Shown piece by piece: positions 9,194-17,949 of a stretch of 64,000 bases of DNA. The stretch covers positions 18,018 to 82,017 of the forward strand of contig NZ_JASNWF010000016.1 in the NCBI RefSeq assembly GCF_030283205.1. The letters run 5' to 3'. The stretch comes from Actinomadura opuntiae (GTDB lineage: Bacteria > Actinomycetota > Actinomycetes > Streptosporangiales > Streptosporangiaceae). The notes below the pieces were generated by a model. That model searched no databases, had not been told where the DNA came from, and worked only from the letters and a program-made list of their open reading frames with translations. The first letter of the stretch is position 1; each line of letters opens with the position of its first letter. The position numbers and the translations under genes are program-made.

Positions 9194-11011
9194 TCACGAC
9201 CGCGCGGGCGACGGGTACGGGACGGCCTTCAGCAGTTGCGGCTTGAGCATGTCCGCGACCTCCGCGTAGGGGACCGTCGTGTCCTCCTCGCCGCACGCGG
9301 AGGCGTAGCCCAGAACTGAGCCGTAGAAGGCCACGCGGAGCCCGGTCGGTGTCAGGGCCATGCTGACGTCCCCGGACTTGACGAACTTGGACGGGTTGTC
9401 GGTGCCGTGCGGCTGGATGGGGCCGGTCCCGGGGTCGACGTCGCTGTAGCAGTACGTGCCGTGCGGCAGGTGCGCCTTGATCTTCTTGTCCAGCGGTTCG
9501 AGGCCCTGCTCGGTCGGGACGCGGAACAGGTCGAGCGGCTGATAGGCCGCGCCGGTCTGCAGATCGACGGTCACGGCCTGCGAGTGGTCCCAGCCCGTTC
9601 CGCGCTCTCCCTGCAGGCTGACGGTGTACCAGACCGACAGCAACCGGTCGTTGCGCAGGAGAATCGCCGGTTTCACGACGTCGGTGTAGCCGCCCCTGCC
9701 GATGTCGGCCAGGCCCTTGCGGGTCTTGGCCCAGCGGTCCTCGAGCGGCGCCCGCAGCGCCTGGTCGATCTTCCGGACGAGCGCGGGCCGCCCGCCCGTG
9801 ACCGTGACGACCTGGCCCCGCGCCTGGAAGGTCATCCCGCGGCCGAGGTCCCGCTGCGGTTCGTTCAGCGCGGCGAGCGAGGCCACGATCGGCTTCGGCT
9901 GGGGCTTGTCCTTCGCCTCGGCGACGTACACGGCCGCGCCTGCGCCCGCCGCGACCACGGCCGCGCCGCCCACGGCTGCCGCGGCCCCCTTCGCGCCGAG
10001 CGCGCCGATGACGCCCTTGCCCGCCGTGGCCGTCCCGGCGGTTCCGGCGCCGCCCGCTGCGCCGGCGCTTCCTGCCGCCCCCGCGCCTGCGCCTGCGCCG
10101 CCTGCCGCCGCGCCGGCTCCGATGCCGCTCGAGCCGAGGCCGAGCGCCGTGAGCGGGAAGAGCATCGAAAGCGCCGCTGCGGCACCGGCCAGTGTGCGGA
10201 CGCCCATCGTCTCCCAGTTGGCGCCGTAGGCACCGGACGCGGCGGACTCCAGCTCGGACACGAACGCGGCGGCGCCCAGCGGCCGATCCCAGGCGCTCTT
10301 GGCCAGGCCGCGTTCCATCAGCGGCCGCAGCGGCTCGGGGACGTCCTGTACGGGGATCGGTGCGGTCAGGTGGCGGCCCATCAGCCCGGCCTGGTCTTCC
10401 GCGGTGTAGGGGCGCCTGCCGGTCACGCATTCGTAGAACACGCACGTGGCGGCGTACACGTCGGTGGCGGGGGAGGCGGGTTCGCCGCGCCACTGCTCGG
10501 GCGCCATGTAGACCGGCGTGCCCGACCGGTCCGCCTCGCCCGCCTCGGCCGCGATCCCGAAGTCGATGAGCTTGCTCAGGCCGTCGGCGCGCACGATCAC
10601 GTTGGCGGGCTTGTAGTCGCGGTGGACGATGCCGAGGTCGTGCGCGGCGGCCAGGCCCAGCAGCGAGCCCTTGAGCACCGCCAGCGCGGCCTCGGGCTGC
10701 AGGGGGCCGCGTTCCGCCAGGACGGCCTTGAGCGACGCCCCGTCCACCGCCTCCATGACGATCGCGGCGCCCTCCGGCGTCTCGACCAGCCCGTACAGGC
10801 GGGCGACGAACGGATTGTGCAGCCGCCGCAGCAGGTCGGCCTCGCCGCGGAACCGCTCGCGGAACTCCGCGTCGGCGATGAGCGACCCGGCGAGGTACTT
10901 GATCGCGGCCGGTCGGCCCGTCCCGTCGTGCGCGGCCAGGACGACCCGGCCCTGCGCGCCCTCGCCGAGCACCCGCAACTCGCTGTACCCCGGCACTCGC
11001 CAGCCGCTCAT
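9194..11011 (-). CDS. membrane serine/threonine kinase with RsiV-like extracellular domain
   Basis: A 605-aa protein. Kinase domain about 1-265: GEGAQGRVVLA, AIKYL, HRDYKPANV, DFG, GTPVYMAPE. It is followed by a Gly/Ala-rich stretch and a hydrophobic Ala/Gly/Val segment (about 335-365) that I read as the membrane span. The C-terminal 230 residues (VWYTVSLQGERGTGW, DLQTGAAYQPLDLF, a C-terminal VPYAEVADMLKP) resemble the DUF3298/RsiV fold seen in anti-sigma factors. ATG 11011 has GGGG upstream; longer starts add unconserved sequence. Transcribed towards etfA. The sensor role of the extracellular domain is inferred. Confidence 0.82.
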   Translation of the reverse strand: MSGWRVPGYSELRVLGEGAQGRVVLAAHDGTGRPAAIKYLAGSLIADAEFRERFRGEADLLRRLHNPFVARLYGLVETPEGAAIVMEAVDGASLKAVLAERGPLQPEAALAVLKGSLLGLAAAHDLGIVHRDYKPANVIVRADGLSKLIDFGIAAEAGEADRSGTPVYMAPEQWRGEPASPATDVYAATCVFYECVTGRRPYTAEDQAGLMGRHLTAPIPVQDVPEPLRPLMERGLAKSAWDRPLGAAAFVSELESAASGAYGANWETMGVRTLAGAAAALSMLFPLTALGLGSSGIGAGAAAGGAGAGAGAAGSAGAAGGAGTAGTATAGKGVIGALGAKGAAAAVGGAAVVAAGAGAAVYVAEAKDKPQPKPIVASLAALNEPQRDLGRGMTFQARGQVVTVTGGRPALVRKIDQALRAPLEDRWAKTRKGLADIGRGGYTDVVKPAILLRNDRLLSVWYTVSLQGERGTGWDHSQAVTVDLQTGAAYQPLDLFRVPTEQGLEPLDKKIKAHLPHGTYCYSDVDPGTGPIQPHGTDNPSKFVKSGDVSMALTPTGLRVAFYGSVLGYASACGEEDTTVPYAEVADMLKPQLLKAVPYPSPARS

Positions 11012-11190
11012 GCACTGCCCCGTTCGTAGGTCCAAGGGCGTTATATACCGGACGGACCGCCGCACGTCAGGACGCCACGGCGGGAGTTATCCACAGTTGC
11101 GCGAACTGCTTTCGGAGGCTGATCCGGGCGTCGCAGACTGTGTCCATGCCACGACTGACAGCATGCATCGACCACCGTTCCGCCCGTCGA

Positions 11191-11225
11191 TCCCGCGCTC
11201 TCGGCCGTGAGCCGAGAGCGCGGGA
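11191..11225. terminator. 15-bp perfect hairpin downstream of the MFS gene
   Basis: TCCCGCGCTCTCGGC (11191-11205) is the exact complement of 11211-11225 with a 5-base loop. It lies about 90 bases beyond the MFS stop codon on the minus strand. No T-run follows, as is common in actinomycetes. Confidence 0.7.
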
Positions 11226-11313
11226 CGGGGTGGCGTCCGTGTTGGGCGCCACCTTCCGCACGCGGCGGCGGGAGCACGTTCCGCCGCCCCCGTTCGGGCG
11301 GAGCGGTCCCGGC

Positions 11314-12594
11314 TCAGGCCGCGACGGGCTGGGGACGCGTGTCGTTCGGGTCGTCGCGGGACGGGCCGCCCGGCGTCTCGGCGGCGGCGACCGGCGCCTC
11401 GGGGGAGTGCGCCGAGATGTCGGACGACGTCCGGAGCGGGACGAACCGGGCACCGGCCGCGATCAGCAGCGCCAGCACGACCACCACGCCGACGCCGAGC
11501 CGCAGCGACGTCGCGTCCGACAGGAAGCCGACCACGACCGGGCCGAGCAGCAGACCGCCGTAGCCCATCGCGCCGACCTGCGCGACCGCGGCGGCCGGAC
11601 GCCCCGGCGCGGCGGTGCCCGCCAGCGAGATCGTCGTCGGGACGACCGTGCAGACCACCAGCCCGGTCACGAAGAACCCGGCGATCGCGACGGGCGCGGT
11701 CGGCGCCAGCACGACGACCGTCATGCCGAGCGCGGTGCCGATCCCGGCGCCGGTCAGCAGCCGGCGCGTGCCGACCCGCATCCGGACCCGGTCGCCCACC
11801 AGCCGGCCGAACAGCATCGCCAGCTCGAACATCGGGTAGCCGAGGGCCGCCAGCGCCTGCGAGGCGTGCAGCTCGTCGTGCAGCAGCAGCCCGCTCCAGT
11901 CCGCGATCGACCCCTCGGTCATGAACGCGATGAACGCCAGCACGCCGATCAGGTAGACGGCGAGCGGCAGTCGCCGCGCCGCCCGCCCCGTCCCGGAGCC
12001 GGCGGGCAGCTCGGCGGCGGGGACGGCGCCGATGTCGATCGGGTAGGTGTCGGGCAGGTAGGTGCGGCCGAGCAGCAGGCCGAGCGGCACCGCGGCCAGC
12101 GCGGCGATCAGCACCGTGGCGGTGAACCCGAGCCCGGCCGCCGCGGTCGCGACGCCGTACAGGCCGCCGCTCATCGCGCCGACGCACCAGCCGGCGTGCA
12201 TCCCGCTCATGATCGACCGGCGGTATCCCTGCTCGACCACGCTGCCCTGGGCGTTCATCGCGATGTCGGTGATCCCGAAGGTCATGCCGAACAGCGCGAC
12301 GGCGCCGAGCAGCAGCCCGTAGGTGGGGGCGAGCGCCACGGCGGCGTACGACAGCGCGGTCAGCGGCAGCGCGACGCGCAGCACGTTGCGGCTGCCGGCC
12401 CGGGCCATGACCCCGCGGAGCACCTGCATGGCGACGATCGCGCCGAGACCCCAGACGAGGACGACGATGCCGATCTCGCCCTCGTTCGTCCCGAACTTTC
12501 CGGCCAGCGCCGGCATCCTGGCCACCCACACTCCGGTGAGCAGGCCCGCCAGAGCGAAGGTCAGGAACGTTCCCGAACGGGCGCGGAACAGCAT
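11314..12594 (-). CDS. MFS transporter
   Basis: A 426-aa polytopic protein with about 12 hydrophobic segments (for example GTFLTFALAGLLTGVWVAR, LPLTALSYAAVALAPTYG, AIAGFFVTGLVVCTVVPTTI). The family signature region MPALAGKFGTNEGEIG and the NAQGSVVEQGYRRSIMSG loop resemble the sugar/drug MFS subgroup around YbjJ-like permeases. The TetR gene lies 240 bases upstream in the same orientation and likely controls it. Substrate unknown. Confidence 0.85.
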   Translation of the reverse strand: MLFRARSGTFLTFALAGLLTGVWVARMPALAGKFGTNEGEIGIVVLVWGLGAIVAMQVLRGVMARAGSRNVLRVALPLTALSYAAVALAPTYGLLLGAVALFGMTFGITDIAMNAQGSVVEQGYRRSIMSGMHAGWCVGAMSGGLYGVATAAAGLGFTATVLIAALAAVPLGLLLGRTYLPDTYPIDIGAVPAAELPAGSGTGRAARRLPLAVYLIGVLAFIAFMTEGSIADWSGLLLHDELHASQALAALGYPMFELAMLFGRLVGDRVRMRVGTRRLLTGAGIGTALGMTVVVLAPTAPVAIAGFFVTGLVVCTVVPTTISLAGTAAPGRPAAAVAQVGAMGYGGLLLGPVVVGFLSDATSLRLGVGVVVVLALLIAAGARFVPLRTSSDISAHSPEAPVAAAETPGGPSRDDPNDTRPQPVAA

Positions 12595-12834
12595 GGTTCA
12601 CCTCTTTCTCGGCTCGGTGGGACCCGTGCCGGACCGGCCGGGCACGGGCCCCGATGTGAAGAACAGGTCGTGCGCACGCGAGTGCGCGGTGGTTCGTCCG
12701 TGACGGAGATCCGGGCGTCGCCGAGCGCTCCAGGCCCGGGCCGGGCCCCGAGGGGTTCAGACGATGCCGGTGGCGGCGCCCGTGTCAGCGGGGCGCGGCC
12801 GCGCGTCGTCGGCGCATTCGGCGCCGCGGGACGC

Positions 12835-13353
12835 TTATGGCAGCAGCGCCAGCAGCCGCCGTTTCAGCGCCTCGAGCTGCTCCCCGTCGTACAGCTCGGG
12901 CGCATGGCTCACCACTTCCCACAGGCCCTCGGCCGCCAGCCGGACGACCTGCGCGGCGCCCGGGTCCGGGTCGTCGGCGGGAGCCCGGCCGTGCCAGCGC
13001 CGCATCGCCTCGTTCAGCGGCTCGGCCTGCTCCGGATCCGCCGCCGCGGCCGTGATGGCCGACCATCGTCGGTACGCGCGGGCCTCCCCGCCGAGGATCT
13101 CGAACGTGGCCTCGACGTAGGCCCGCGTATAGGACCCGGGCGTGCCGTCGTCGTGGGAGGCGATCAGGCCGTCGAACTCCTCGATGACCCGCGCCACCAT
13201 CGCCTTGACGAGCGCTTCCTTGGTGGGGAAGTGGTAGAGCAGCCCGCCCTTGCTGACCCCGGCGCGGTCGGCGACCGCGGCGAGCGTCAGCGCCTGCGTG
13301 CCGTGCTCGAACAGCACGGACTCCGCGGCGTCCAGGAGGGCTTCTCGTTTCAT
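12835..13353 (-). CDS. TetR-family transcriptional regulator
   Basis: A 172-aa repressor-type protein: the N-terminal helix-turn-helix reads LTLAAVADRAGVSKGGLLYHF (about 24-44), followed by the all-helical ligand domain. ATG 13353 is preferred: it is preceded by GTGGA with a 6-base spacer, and a TACAGT hexamer (minus strand, 13368-13363) sits just upstream. ATG 13359 adds two residues. A palindrome at 13367-13382 overlaps this hexamer, so autoregulation is likely. The neighbouring MFS gene is the obvious second target. Confidence 0.88.
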   Translation of the reverse strand: MKREALLDAAESVLFEHGTQALTLAAVADRAGVSKGGLLYHFPTKEALVKAMVARVIEEFDGLIASHDDGTPGSYTRAYVEATFEILGGEARAYRRWSAITAAAADPEQAEPLNEAMRRWHGRAPADDPDPGAAQVVRLAAEGLWEVVSHAPELYDGEQLEALKRRLLALLP

Positions 13354-13366
13354 GACCATTCCACTG

Positions 13367-13382
13367 TACCGGCCGGACGGTA
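13367..13382. promoter_or_regulatory. putative TetR operator
   Basis: TACCGGCCGGACGGTA is a 16-bp palindrome with one mismatched pair, 13 bases upstream of the regulator's start and overlapping its putative -10 hexamer. Size and position fit a TetR dimer site. Confidence 0.55.
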
Positions 13383-13614
13383 TACCCACCAAACCGCAGC
13401 TCCAGCCGCCCTATTCCCACCCCGCCCCACCCCTCACCGCCAGGCCCGCTCGAGCTCGGGGTGCCCGGCGGCGGGCACGGGTGATGGCGGCTGCGGGCGC
13501 ATTGCCTGGGTGATGCGCTGGGGTGCGGCGGGGGTAGGCCGATTCGCCTGTGGCGGCGGGCGTGGGAGGCGGGCGGGGGTGGGGAACAGGGGGCGCGCGG
13601 ATACTGTTGACCGC

Positions 13615-14793
13615 GTGGTGACCTACCTCGACCATGCGGCGACGACCCCGATGCTGCCCGAGGCGATCGAGGCGATGACCGCGGAGCTGCACGAGCTCGG
13701 CAACCCCTCGTCGCTGCACGCGGCGGGCCGGCGCGCCCGCCGGGTCGTCGAGGAGTCCCGCGAGATCATCGCCGAGGCGTTCGACGCCCGGCCGAGCGAG
13801 GTCGTGTTCACCTCCGGCGGCACCGAGGCCGACAACCTCGCGGTCAAGGGCCTCTACTGGGCGCGGCGCGCCGCCGGCCCGGCCCGCGTCCGGGTGCTCG
13901 CCGGCGCCGTCGAGCACCACGCCGTCCTCGACGCCGTGACCTGGCTCGGCGACCACGAGGGCGCCACCGTCGAATGGATCCCGGTGGACGGCCTCGGCCG
14001 CGTCCGGCCCGACGCCCTCCGCGAGGCCCTCGGCACCGGGGACGACGTGGCGCTCGTCACCGTGATGTGGGCCAACAACGAGGTCGGCACCGTCCAGCCC
14101 GTACCGGAACTGGCCGCCATCGCCCGCGAGTGCGGCGTCCCGCTGCACACCGACGCGGTGCAGGCCGCCGGCCACCTGCCCGTCCGGTTCGCGGCGAGCG
14201 GCGCACAGGCCCTCACGATCACCGGCCACAAGCTCGGCGGTCCTGTCGGCGTCGGCGCGCTCCTGCTCGCCAAGCCGAAGGAGCCGCTGTACCTCGATCC
14301 GGTGCCGTTGCTGCACGGCGGCGGCCAGGAGCGCGACGTCCGGTCCGGGACCCTCGACACCCCCGCGATCGCCGGGTTCGCCGCCGCCGTCCAGGCGTCG
14401 GTGGCCCGCCGCGACGCCGAGGCCCACCGCCTCGCCGAGCTGCGCGACCGGCTGATCGAGGCCGTCCGCGCCGCCGTGCCCGACGCGATCCTCAACGGCG
14501 ACCCGGACGACCGGCTCCCCGGCAACGCCCACTTCTCCTTCCCCGGCTGCGAGGGCGACGCCCTGCTGATGCTCCTCGACGCGCGGGGCATCGCCTGCTC
14601 CACCGGGTCGGCGTGCTCGGCCGGGGTGTCCCAGCCGAGCCACGTCCTGACAGCGATGGACACCGGCCCCGAGCGCGCCCGCGGCTCGCTGCGCTTCACC
14701 CTCGGCCACACCTCCACCGAGGCCGACGTCAAGGCGCTCGCCGACGCGATCGGCCCCGTCGTCGAGCGCGCCCGCCGCGCCGGGCTGTCCTAG
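13615..14793 (+). CDS. cysteine desulfurase (NifS/IscS family)
   Basis: About 391 aa; a PLP enzyme moving sulfur from cysteine to a protein persulfide, here probably for MnmA-dependent tRNA thiolation and Fe-S assembly. Motifs: YLDHAATTPM, SGGTEADN, EHHAVLDA, NNEVGT, HTDAVQAAGH, TGHKLGGP (PLP-Lys about 205) and CSTGSACSAG with the catalytic Cys near 333. The start is one of two adjacent GTGs (13615 or 13618). There is no Shine-Dalgarno, but TACTGT at 13602-13607 ends 7 bases before 13615, suggesting a leaderless mRNA. mnmA follows in the same direction after two DUF1206 genes and one opposing gene. Confidence 0.93.
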   Translation: MVTYLDHAATTPMLPEAIEAMTAELHELGNPSSLHAAGRRARRVVEESREIIAEAFDARPSEVVFTSGGTEADNLAVKGLYWARRAAGPARVRVLAGAVEHHAVLDAVTWLGDHEGATVEWIPVDGLGRVRPDALREALGTGDDVALVTVMWANNEVGTVQPVPELAAIARECGVPLHTDAVQAAGHLPVRFAASGAQALTITGHKLGGPVGVGALLLAKPKEPLYLDPVPLLHGGGQERDVRSGTLDTPAIAGFAAAVQASVARRDAEAHRLAELRDRLIEAVRAAVPDAILNGDPDDRLPGNAHFSFPGCEGDALLMLLDARGIACSTGSACSAGVSQPSHVLTAMDTGPERARGSLRFTLGHTSTEADVKALADAIGPVVERARRAGLS

Positions 14794-14901
14794 AGACGCC
14801 CCGCAATGGTCGGCCTCCGCGGCATGGGCCGCTCCCTCAGGGGCACCCTGGTTTGGCCATTCCTTGAGCGGGGACAGGCCAGCCGGTTAAGGAAGGCGAC
14901 G

Positions 14902-15762
14902 ATGGCAGCGAGGGACGCGGCGCGCGACATCGGGCGGCGCGCGGCCGGACATCCCTGGTTCCGCCACCTCTCCCGCGCCGGGCTGGGTGCGCGCGGCTTG
15001 CTCTACCTGCTGATCGGCTGGCTGGCATTGCTGATCGCACTGGGGCACGGCAAGGAGGAGGCCGACCGGAAGGGCGCGCTGCGGACCGTCGCGGCCACCC
15101 CGGGCGGGTGGATCGTTCTCCTCCTGCTCGCAGTGGGTTTCGCCGGGCTGGCCCTGTGGCAGTTCGCCGAGGCCCTGTACGGTCGGCCCCTGCCGAAGGG
15201 GAGGCGCAAACGGATGCGTTTCCCCGCCCTGTTCCGCGCGCTCACCTACGTCGCGGGATGCGTGGGGACGATCGCTTTCCTGTTCGGGCAGAGCGGCGCC
15301 TCCAGCGACCAGCAGTCCAGGGCCCTGTCCGCGCGCGCGATGGCCGAGCCCGGAGGACGGTGGGTGGTCCTCGCCGCCGGTGTCGGCTTCCTCGTCTGGG
15401 GCGGTATCACGCTCGTCAACGCGGCCCGGCGCGCTTTCCGGGACGAGCTGAAGACCGGCGAGATGGGGACGGCGGTGCACTGGATCGTCCAGCCGCTCGG
15501 CGTGATCGGCAATATCGCGCGCGGACTGATCGGCGGGGCCGTCGGCGCCTTCCTGGTCTATGCGGCGATCTCCTTCGCGCCGGATCGGGCGGAGGGTCTG
15601 GACGGCGTGCTGCGCGAGTTCGCCGCGACCCCGGTCGGCGGTTGGGGGCTGGTGGCGATCGCCGCGGGGCTGGTGACCTTCGGGCTCTACTCCTTCTGCG
15701 AGATCCGGTGGCGCAAGATCAAGGACGTCGAGCCGCTCGAGGGTCGCGACGGCGGCGCTTGA
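14902..15762 (+). CDS. DUF1206 membrane protein (copy 1)
   Basis: A 286-aa integral membrane protein with three repeats of about 80-90 residues, each with two hydrophobic helices and a KG(L/A)-type turn, e.g. RAGLGARGLLYLLIGWLALL, ADRKGALRTVAATPGGW and AEGLDGVLREFAATPVGGWG. This is the DUF1206 pattern; function unknown. ATG 14902 has AAGGAAGG upstream; longer starts read through an unconserved Arg-rich region. It forms a tandem pair with the next gene, with about 40-50 percent visible similarity. Confidence 0.87.
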   Translation: MAARDAARDIGRRAAGHPWFRHLSRAGLGARGLLYLLIGWLALLIALGHGKEEADRKGALRTVAATPGGWIVLLLLAVGFAGLALWQFAEALYGRPLPKGRRKRMRFPALFRALTYVAGCVGTIAFLFGQSGASSDQQSRALSARAMAEPGGRWVVLAAGVGFLVWGGITLVNAARRAFRDELKTGEMGTAVHWIVQPLGVIGNIARGLIGGAVGAFLVYAAISFAPDRAEGLDGVLREFAATPVGGWGLVAIAAGLVTFGLYSFCEIRWRKIKDVEPLEGRDGGA

Positions 15763-15835
15763 GCTGCGCTTTGCCGGAGTTTGACCCGTTCGCTGTGGGG
15801 CACAGCTCTGCCGTCCACGACGAGAAGGGGCGGCA

Positions 15836-16738
15836 ATGACCTCCAATGTGGCCGAGGGCGGTGTGCGCCGCGCGGGGCGCCGGGCGGCGGGAAACTCGGC
15901 CTTCCACATGTTGTGCCGGTCCGGCCTGGCGGCCCGGGGCGTGCTGTACCTGCTGATCGGCTGGCTGGCCGTGCAGATCGGGATCGGCGAAGGCGGCCAG
16001 GAGGCCGACAAGAAGGGCGCGCTCCAGACCGTCGCGGAGAAGCCCGGCGGCACGGTGATGCTGTGGGTCCTGGCCGCTGGCTTCGCCGGGCTGGCCCTCT
16101 GGCGCTTCTCGGAGGCGGCCTTCGGGCAGCCCGTCGCCGACGGCCGCAAGGCCCGCAAGCGACTCGCGTCGTTCGGCCGCGGCGTGTTCTACACCGGCGG
16201 TTTCATCACCATGCTGAACTTCGTGCTGGGCCAGGGCGGCAGTTCCAGCAACGAGCAGTCGAAGACCTACACGGCGCGGGCGATGGAGCATCCCGGCGGG
16301 CGCTGGCTCATCCTGGCGATCGGCCTCGGCTTCGTGGCCTGGGGGATCGGCAACGTCGTCGGCGCCGTCCGGCGCAAGTTCCTCGAACGGCTGAACACCG
16401 GCCAGATGGGGCGGCGCACCCGCAGCGTCGTCCAGACGCTCGGGGTCGTCGGACGCGCCGCCCGCGGCATCGTCTTCGGCGGCGTCGGGGTCTTCCTCGT
16501 GTACGCGGCCGTCACCTTCGACGCCGACAAGGCCAAGGGACTGGACGGCACGCTGCGCGAGTTCGCCGGGACCCCGGCCGGGCCGTGGCTGCTGGTCGTC
16601 GTCGCAATCGGGCTGCTGGTCTTCGGCGCCTACTCCTTCTGCGAGGCGCGCTGGCGGAAGGTGGAGGCCGTCCGGGGCGGCTCGCGCGGCCGGACGGGCC
16701 GCGGCGGCATGCGGCGGCTGCTGCCCCAGGGCCGGTAG
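15836..16738 (+). CDS. DUF1206 membrane protein (copy 2)
   Basis: A 300-aa paralogue of the gene before it, with the same triple repeat: SGLAARGVLYLLIGWLAVQI, ADKKGALQTVAEKPGG, AKGLDGTLREFAGTPAGPW. ATG 15836 follows GAAGGGGCGGCA. The spacing (73 bases) suggests co-transcription with copy 1. The two sit between the desulfurase and mnmA, genes usually close together in actinomycetes, so the pair looks like a local insertion or duplication. Function unknown. Confidence 0.87.
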   Translation: MTSNVAEGGVRRAGRRAAGNSAFHMLCRSGLAARGVLYLLIGWLAVQIGIGEGGQEADKKGALQTVAEKPGGTVMLWVLAAGFAGLALWRFSEAAFGQPVADGRKARKRLASFGRGVFYTGGFITMLNFVLGQGGSSSNEQSKTYTARAMEHPGGRWLILAIGLGFVAWGIGNVVGAVRRKFLERLNTGQMGRRTRSVVQTLGVVGRAARGIVFGGVGVFLVYAAVTFDADKAKGLDGTLREFAGTPAGPWLLVVVAIGLLVFGAYSFCEARWRKVEAVRGGSRGRTGRGGMRRLLPQGR

Positions 16739-16798
16739 CCCTCAGGGCCGCCTCAGGGCCGGTGCCTCGGCCGGTGCCTCGGAGCTGGTAGGTCTGCC

Positions 16799-17881
16799 TC
16801 AGGGCTGGTAGGGGGCGAGGGCCTTCCAGCCCGGGTCGGCGGTGGAGGCGACCTTGGCCTTGCCCTCGCTCCAGCCCGCGGCGAGCTGGTCGAGCTCGGC
16901 GATCACCCCGGAGTCGGGGTCGGCGTACAGGTGGAACACCCGCAGGCCGTCGCCGGTCTCGCGGACCGCGAGGACCGCGCGGTCGCCGAGCTTGGTGAGC
17001 TTTCTCTCGAACGCGCGCAGCGCCCCCGCCGAGGGCTCGACCGGGAGCCGGTCGGGGTTGGAGTTGGCGTACGGCACGGTGATCGCCACGTGCAGGTCGC
17101 AGAGCGGGTAGTCCTGCCGGTGCAGCGGGAACCGGGCGCCCAGCCGGGCGGGGTGGCCGCGGGGCGTGCGGCCCTCGCCGGTCAGCCAGGCGGGCTCGCC
17201 GAACGGCTCGGCGACCTGCTCGACGACGGCGGACAGCATCGAGGGCGGCAGCGAGTCGATCGGCGTCTCGGTCGCGATCGTGACGTCGCCGATCCAGCGG
17301 GCGACGTCGTCCTCGCCGAGGGCCCAGTCCAGCACGTGCAGCGCCACCGCGACCTGCTGCTCCTCCGACACGAACAGGAAGTCGGGGTGGTAGGCGGTGA
17401 TGTGCACCCGGGCACGGTCGGTGTCGGCGCGCATGCCGAGCCGGACGTACTCCAGGTCGAACTCGTGGTCGCCGAGCACGAGGTCCTGCGAGAGCATCTC
17501 CAGGTCGGCCTGGCGGGCGGGGTGGAACTTCCAGCCGCCGGCCGCGGCGCCGGACGGCGCGGCCCGGAACCAGCGCTCGGCCAGCCCGCGCAGCTCGGGG
17601 TCGCCGGCGCCGGTGACCGTCAGCGACGGCGTCCCGTCGGCGCCGCCGATCTCCCATTGCAGGTCCGCGTGGATCTTGTGGACGCGCCGGGACAGCTCCT
17701 CGATCGCGTCCGCCGACAGCCCCTCGCCGGGCACCGGCCCGCCGGACTCCTCCGGCTCGGCCCCGGAGGCGGCCAGCGACGCCTCGATCGTCGGGCGCGC
17801 CTGCGCCCACCATTCCCAGAACTCGCTGATCGCGGGCGGTGTCGCGGCGGAGGTCTCGCGAGGGCGGCGGAAGATTCCCAT
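16799..17881 (-). CDS. DUF695-like hypothetical protein
   Basis: 360 aa, cytoplasmic, no signal or membrane segment. The N-terminus (FWEWWAQARPTIEASLA) and the acidic, Trp/His-containing central part resemble DUF695-type proteins of unknown function; assignment is tentative. ATG 17881 (MGIFRRPRE) is chosen over upstream starts. Convergent with the DUF1206 pair and divergent from mnmA. The 60 bases beyond its stop hold degenerate CTCAGGGC/CTGGTAGG repeats that copy its own 3' end. Confidence 0.7.
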   Translation of the reverse strand: MGIFRRPRETSAATPPAISEFWEWWAQARPTIEASLAASGAEPEESGGPVPGEGLSADAIEELSRRVHKIHADLQWEIGGADGTPSLTVTGAGDPELRGLAERWFRAAPSGAAAGGWKFHPARQADLEMLSQDLVLGDHEFDLEYVRLGMRADTDRARVHITAYHPDFLFVSEEQQVAVALHVLDWALGEDDVARWIGDVTIATETPIDSLPPSMLSAVVEQVAEPFGEPAWLTGEGRTPRGHPARLGARFPLHRQDYPLCDLHVAITVPYANSNPDRLPVEPSAGALRAFERKLTKLGDRAVLAVRETGDGLRVFHLYADPDSGVIAELDQLAAGWSEGKAKVASTADPGWKALAPYQP

Positions 17882-17949
17882 AACCCGCCTCATCGTACGC
17901 GGAATTGACAACGGCCGACCCTGCGACGGCGCGTACGCTCGGAGGCACT

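Noticed and set aside
11140..13614. Long 5' extension in frame with cysteine desulfurase
   Set aside because: Reads antisense through MFS and TetR genes; the desulfurase family starts at the adjacent GTGs near 13615.
17905..17938. TTGACA as -35 of an mnmA promoter
   Set aside because: The nearest acceptable -10 (TACGCT) is 22 bases away, too far for a standard promoter.
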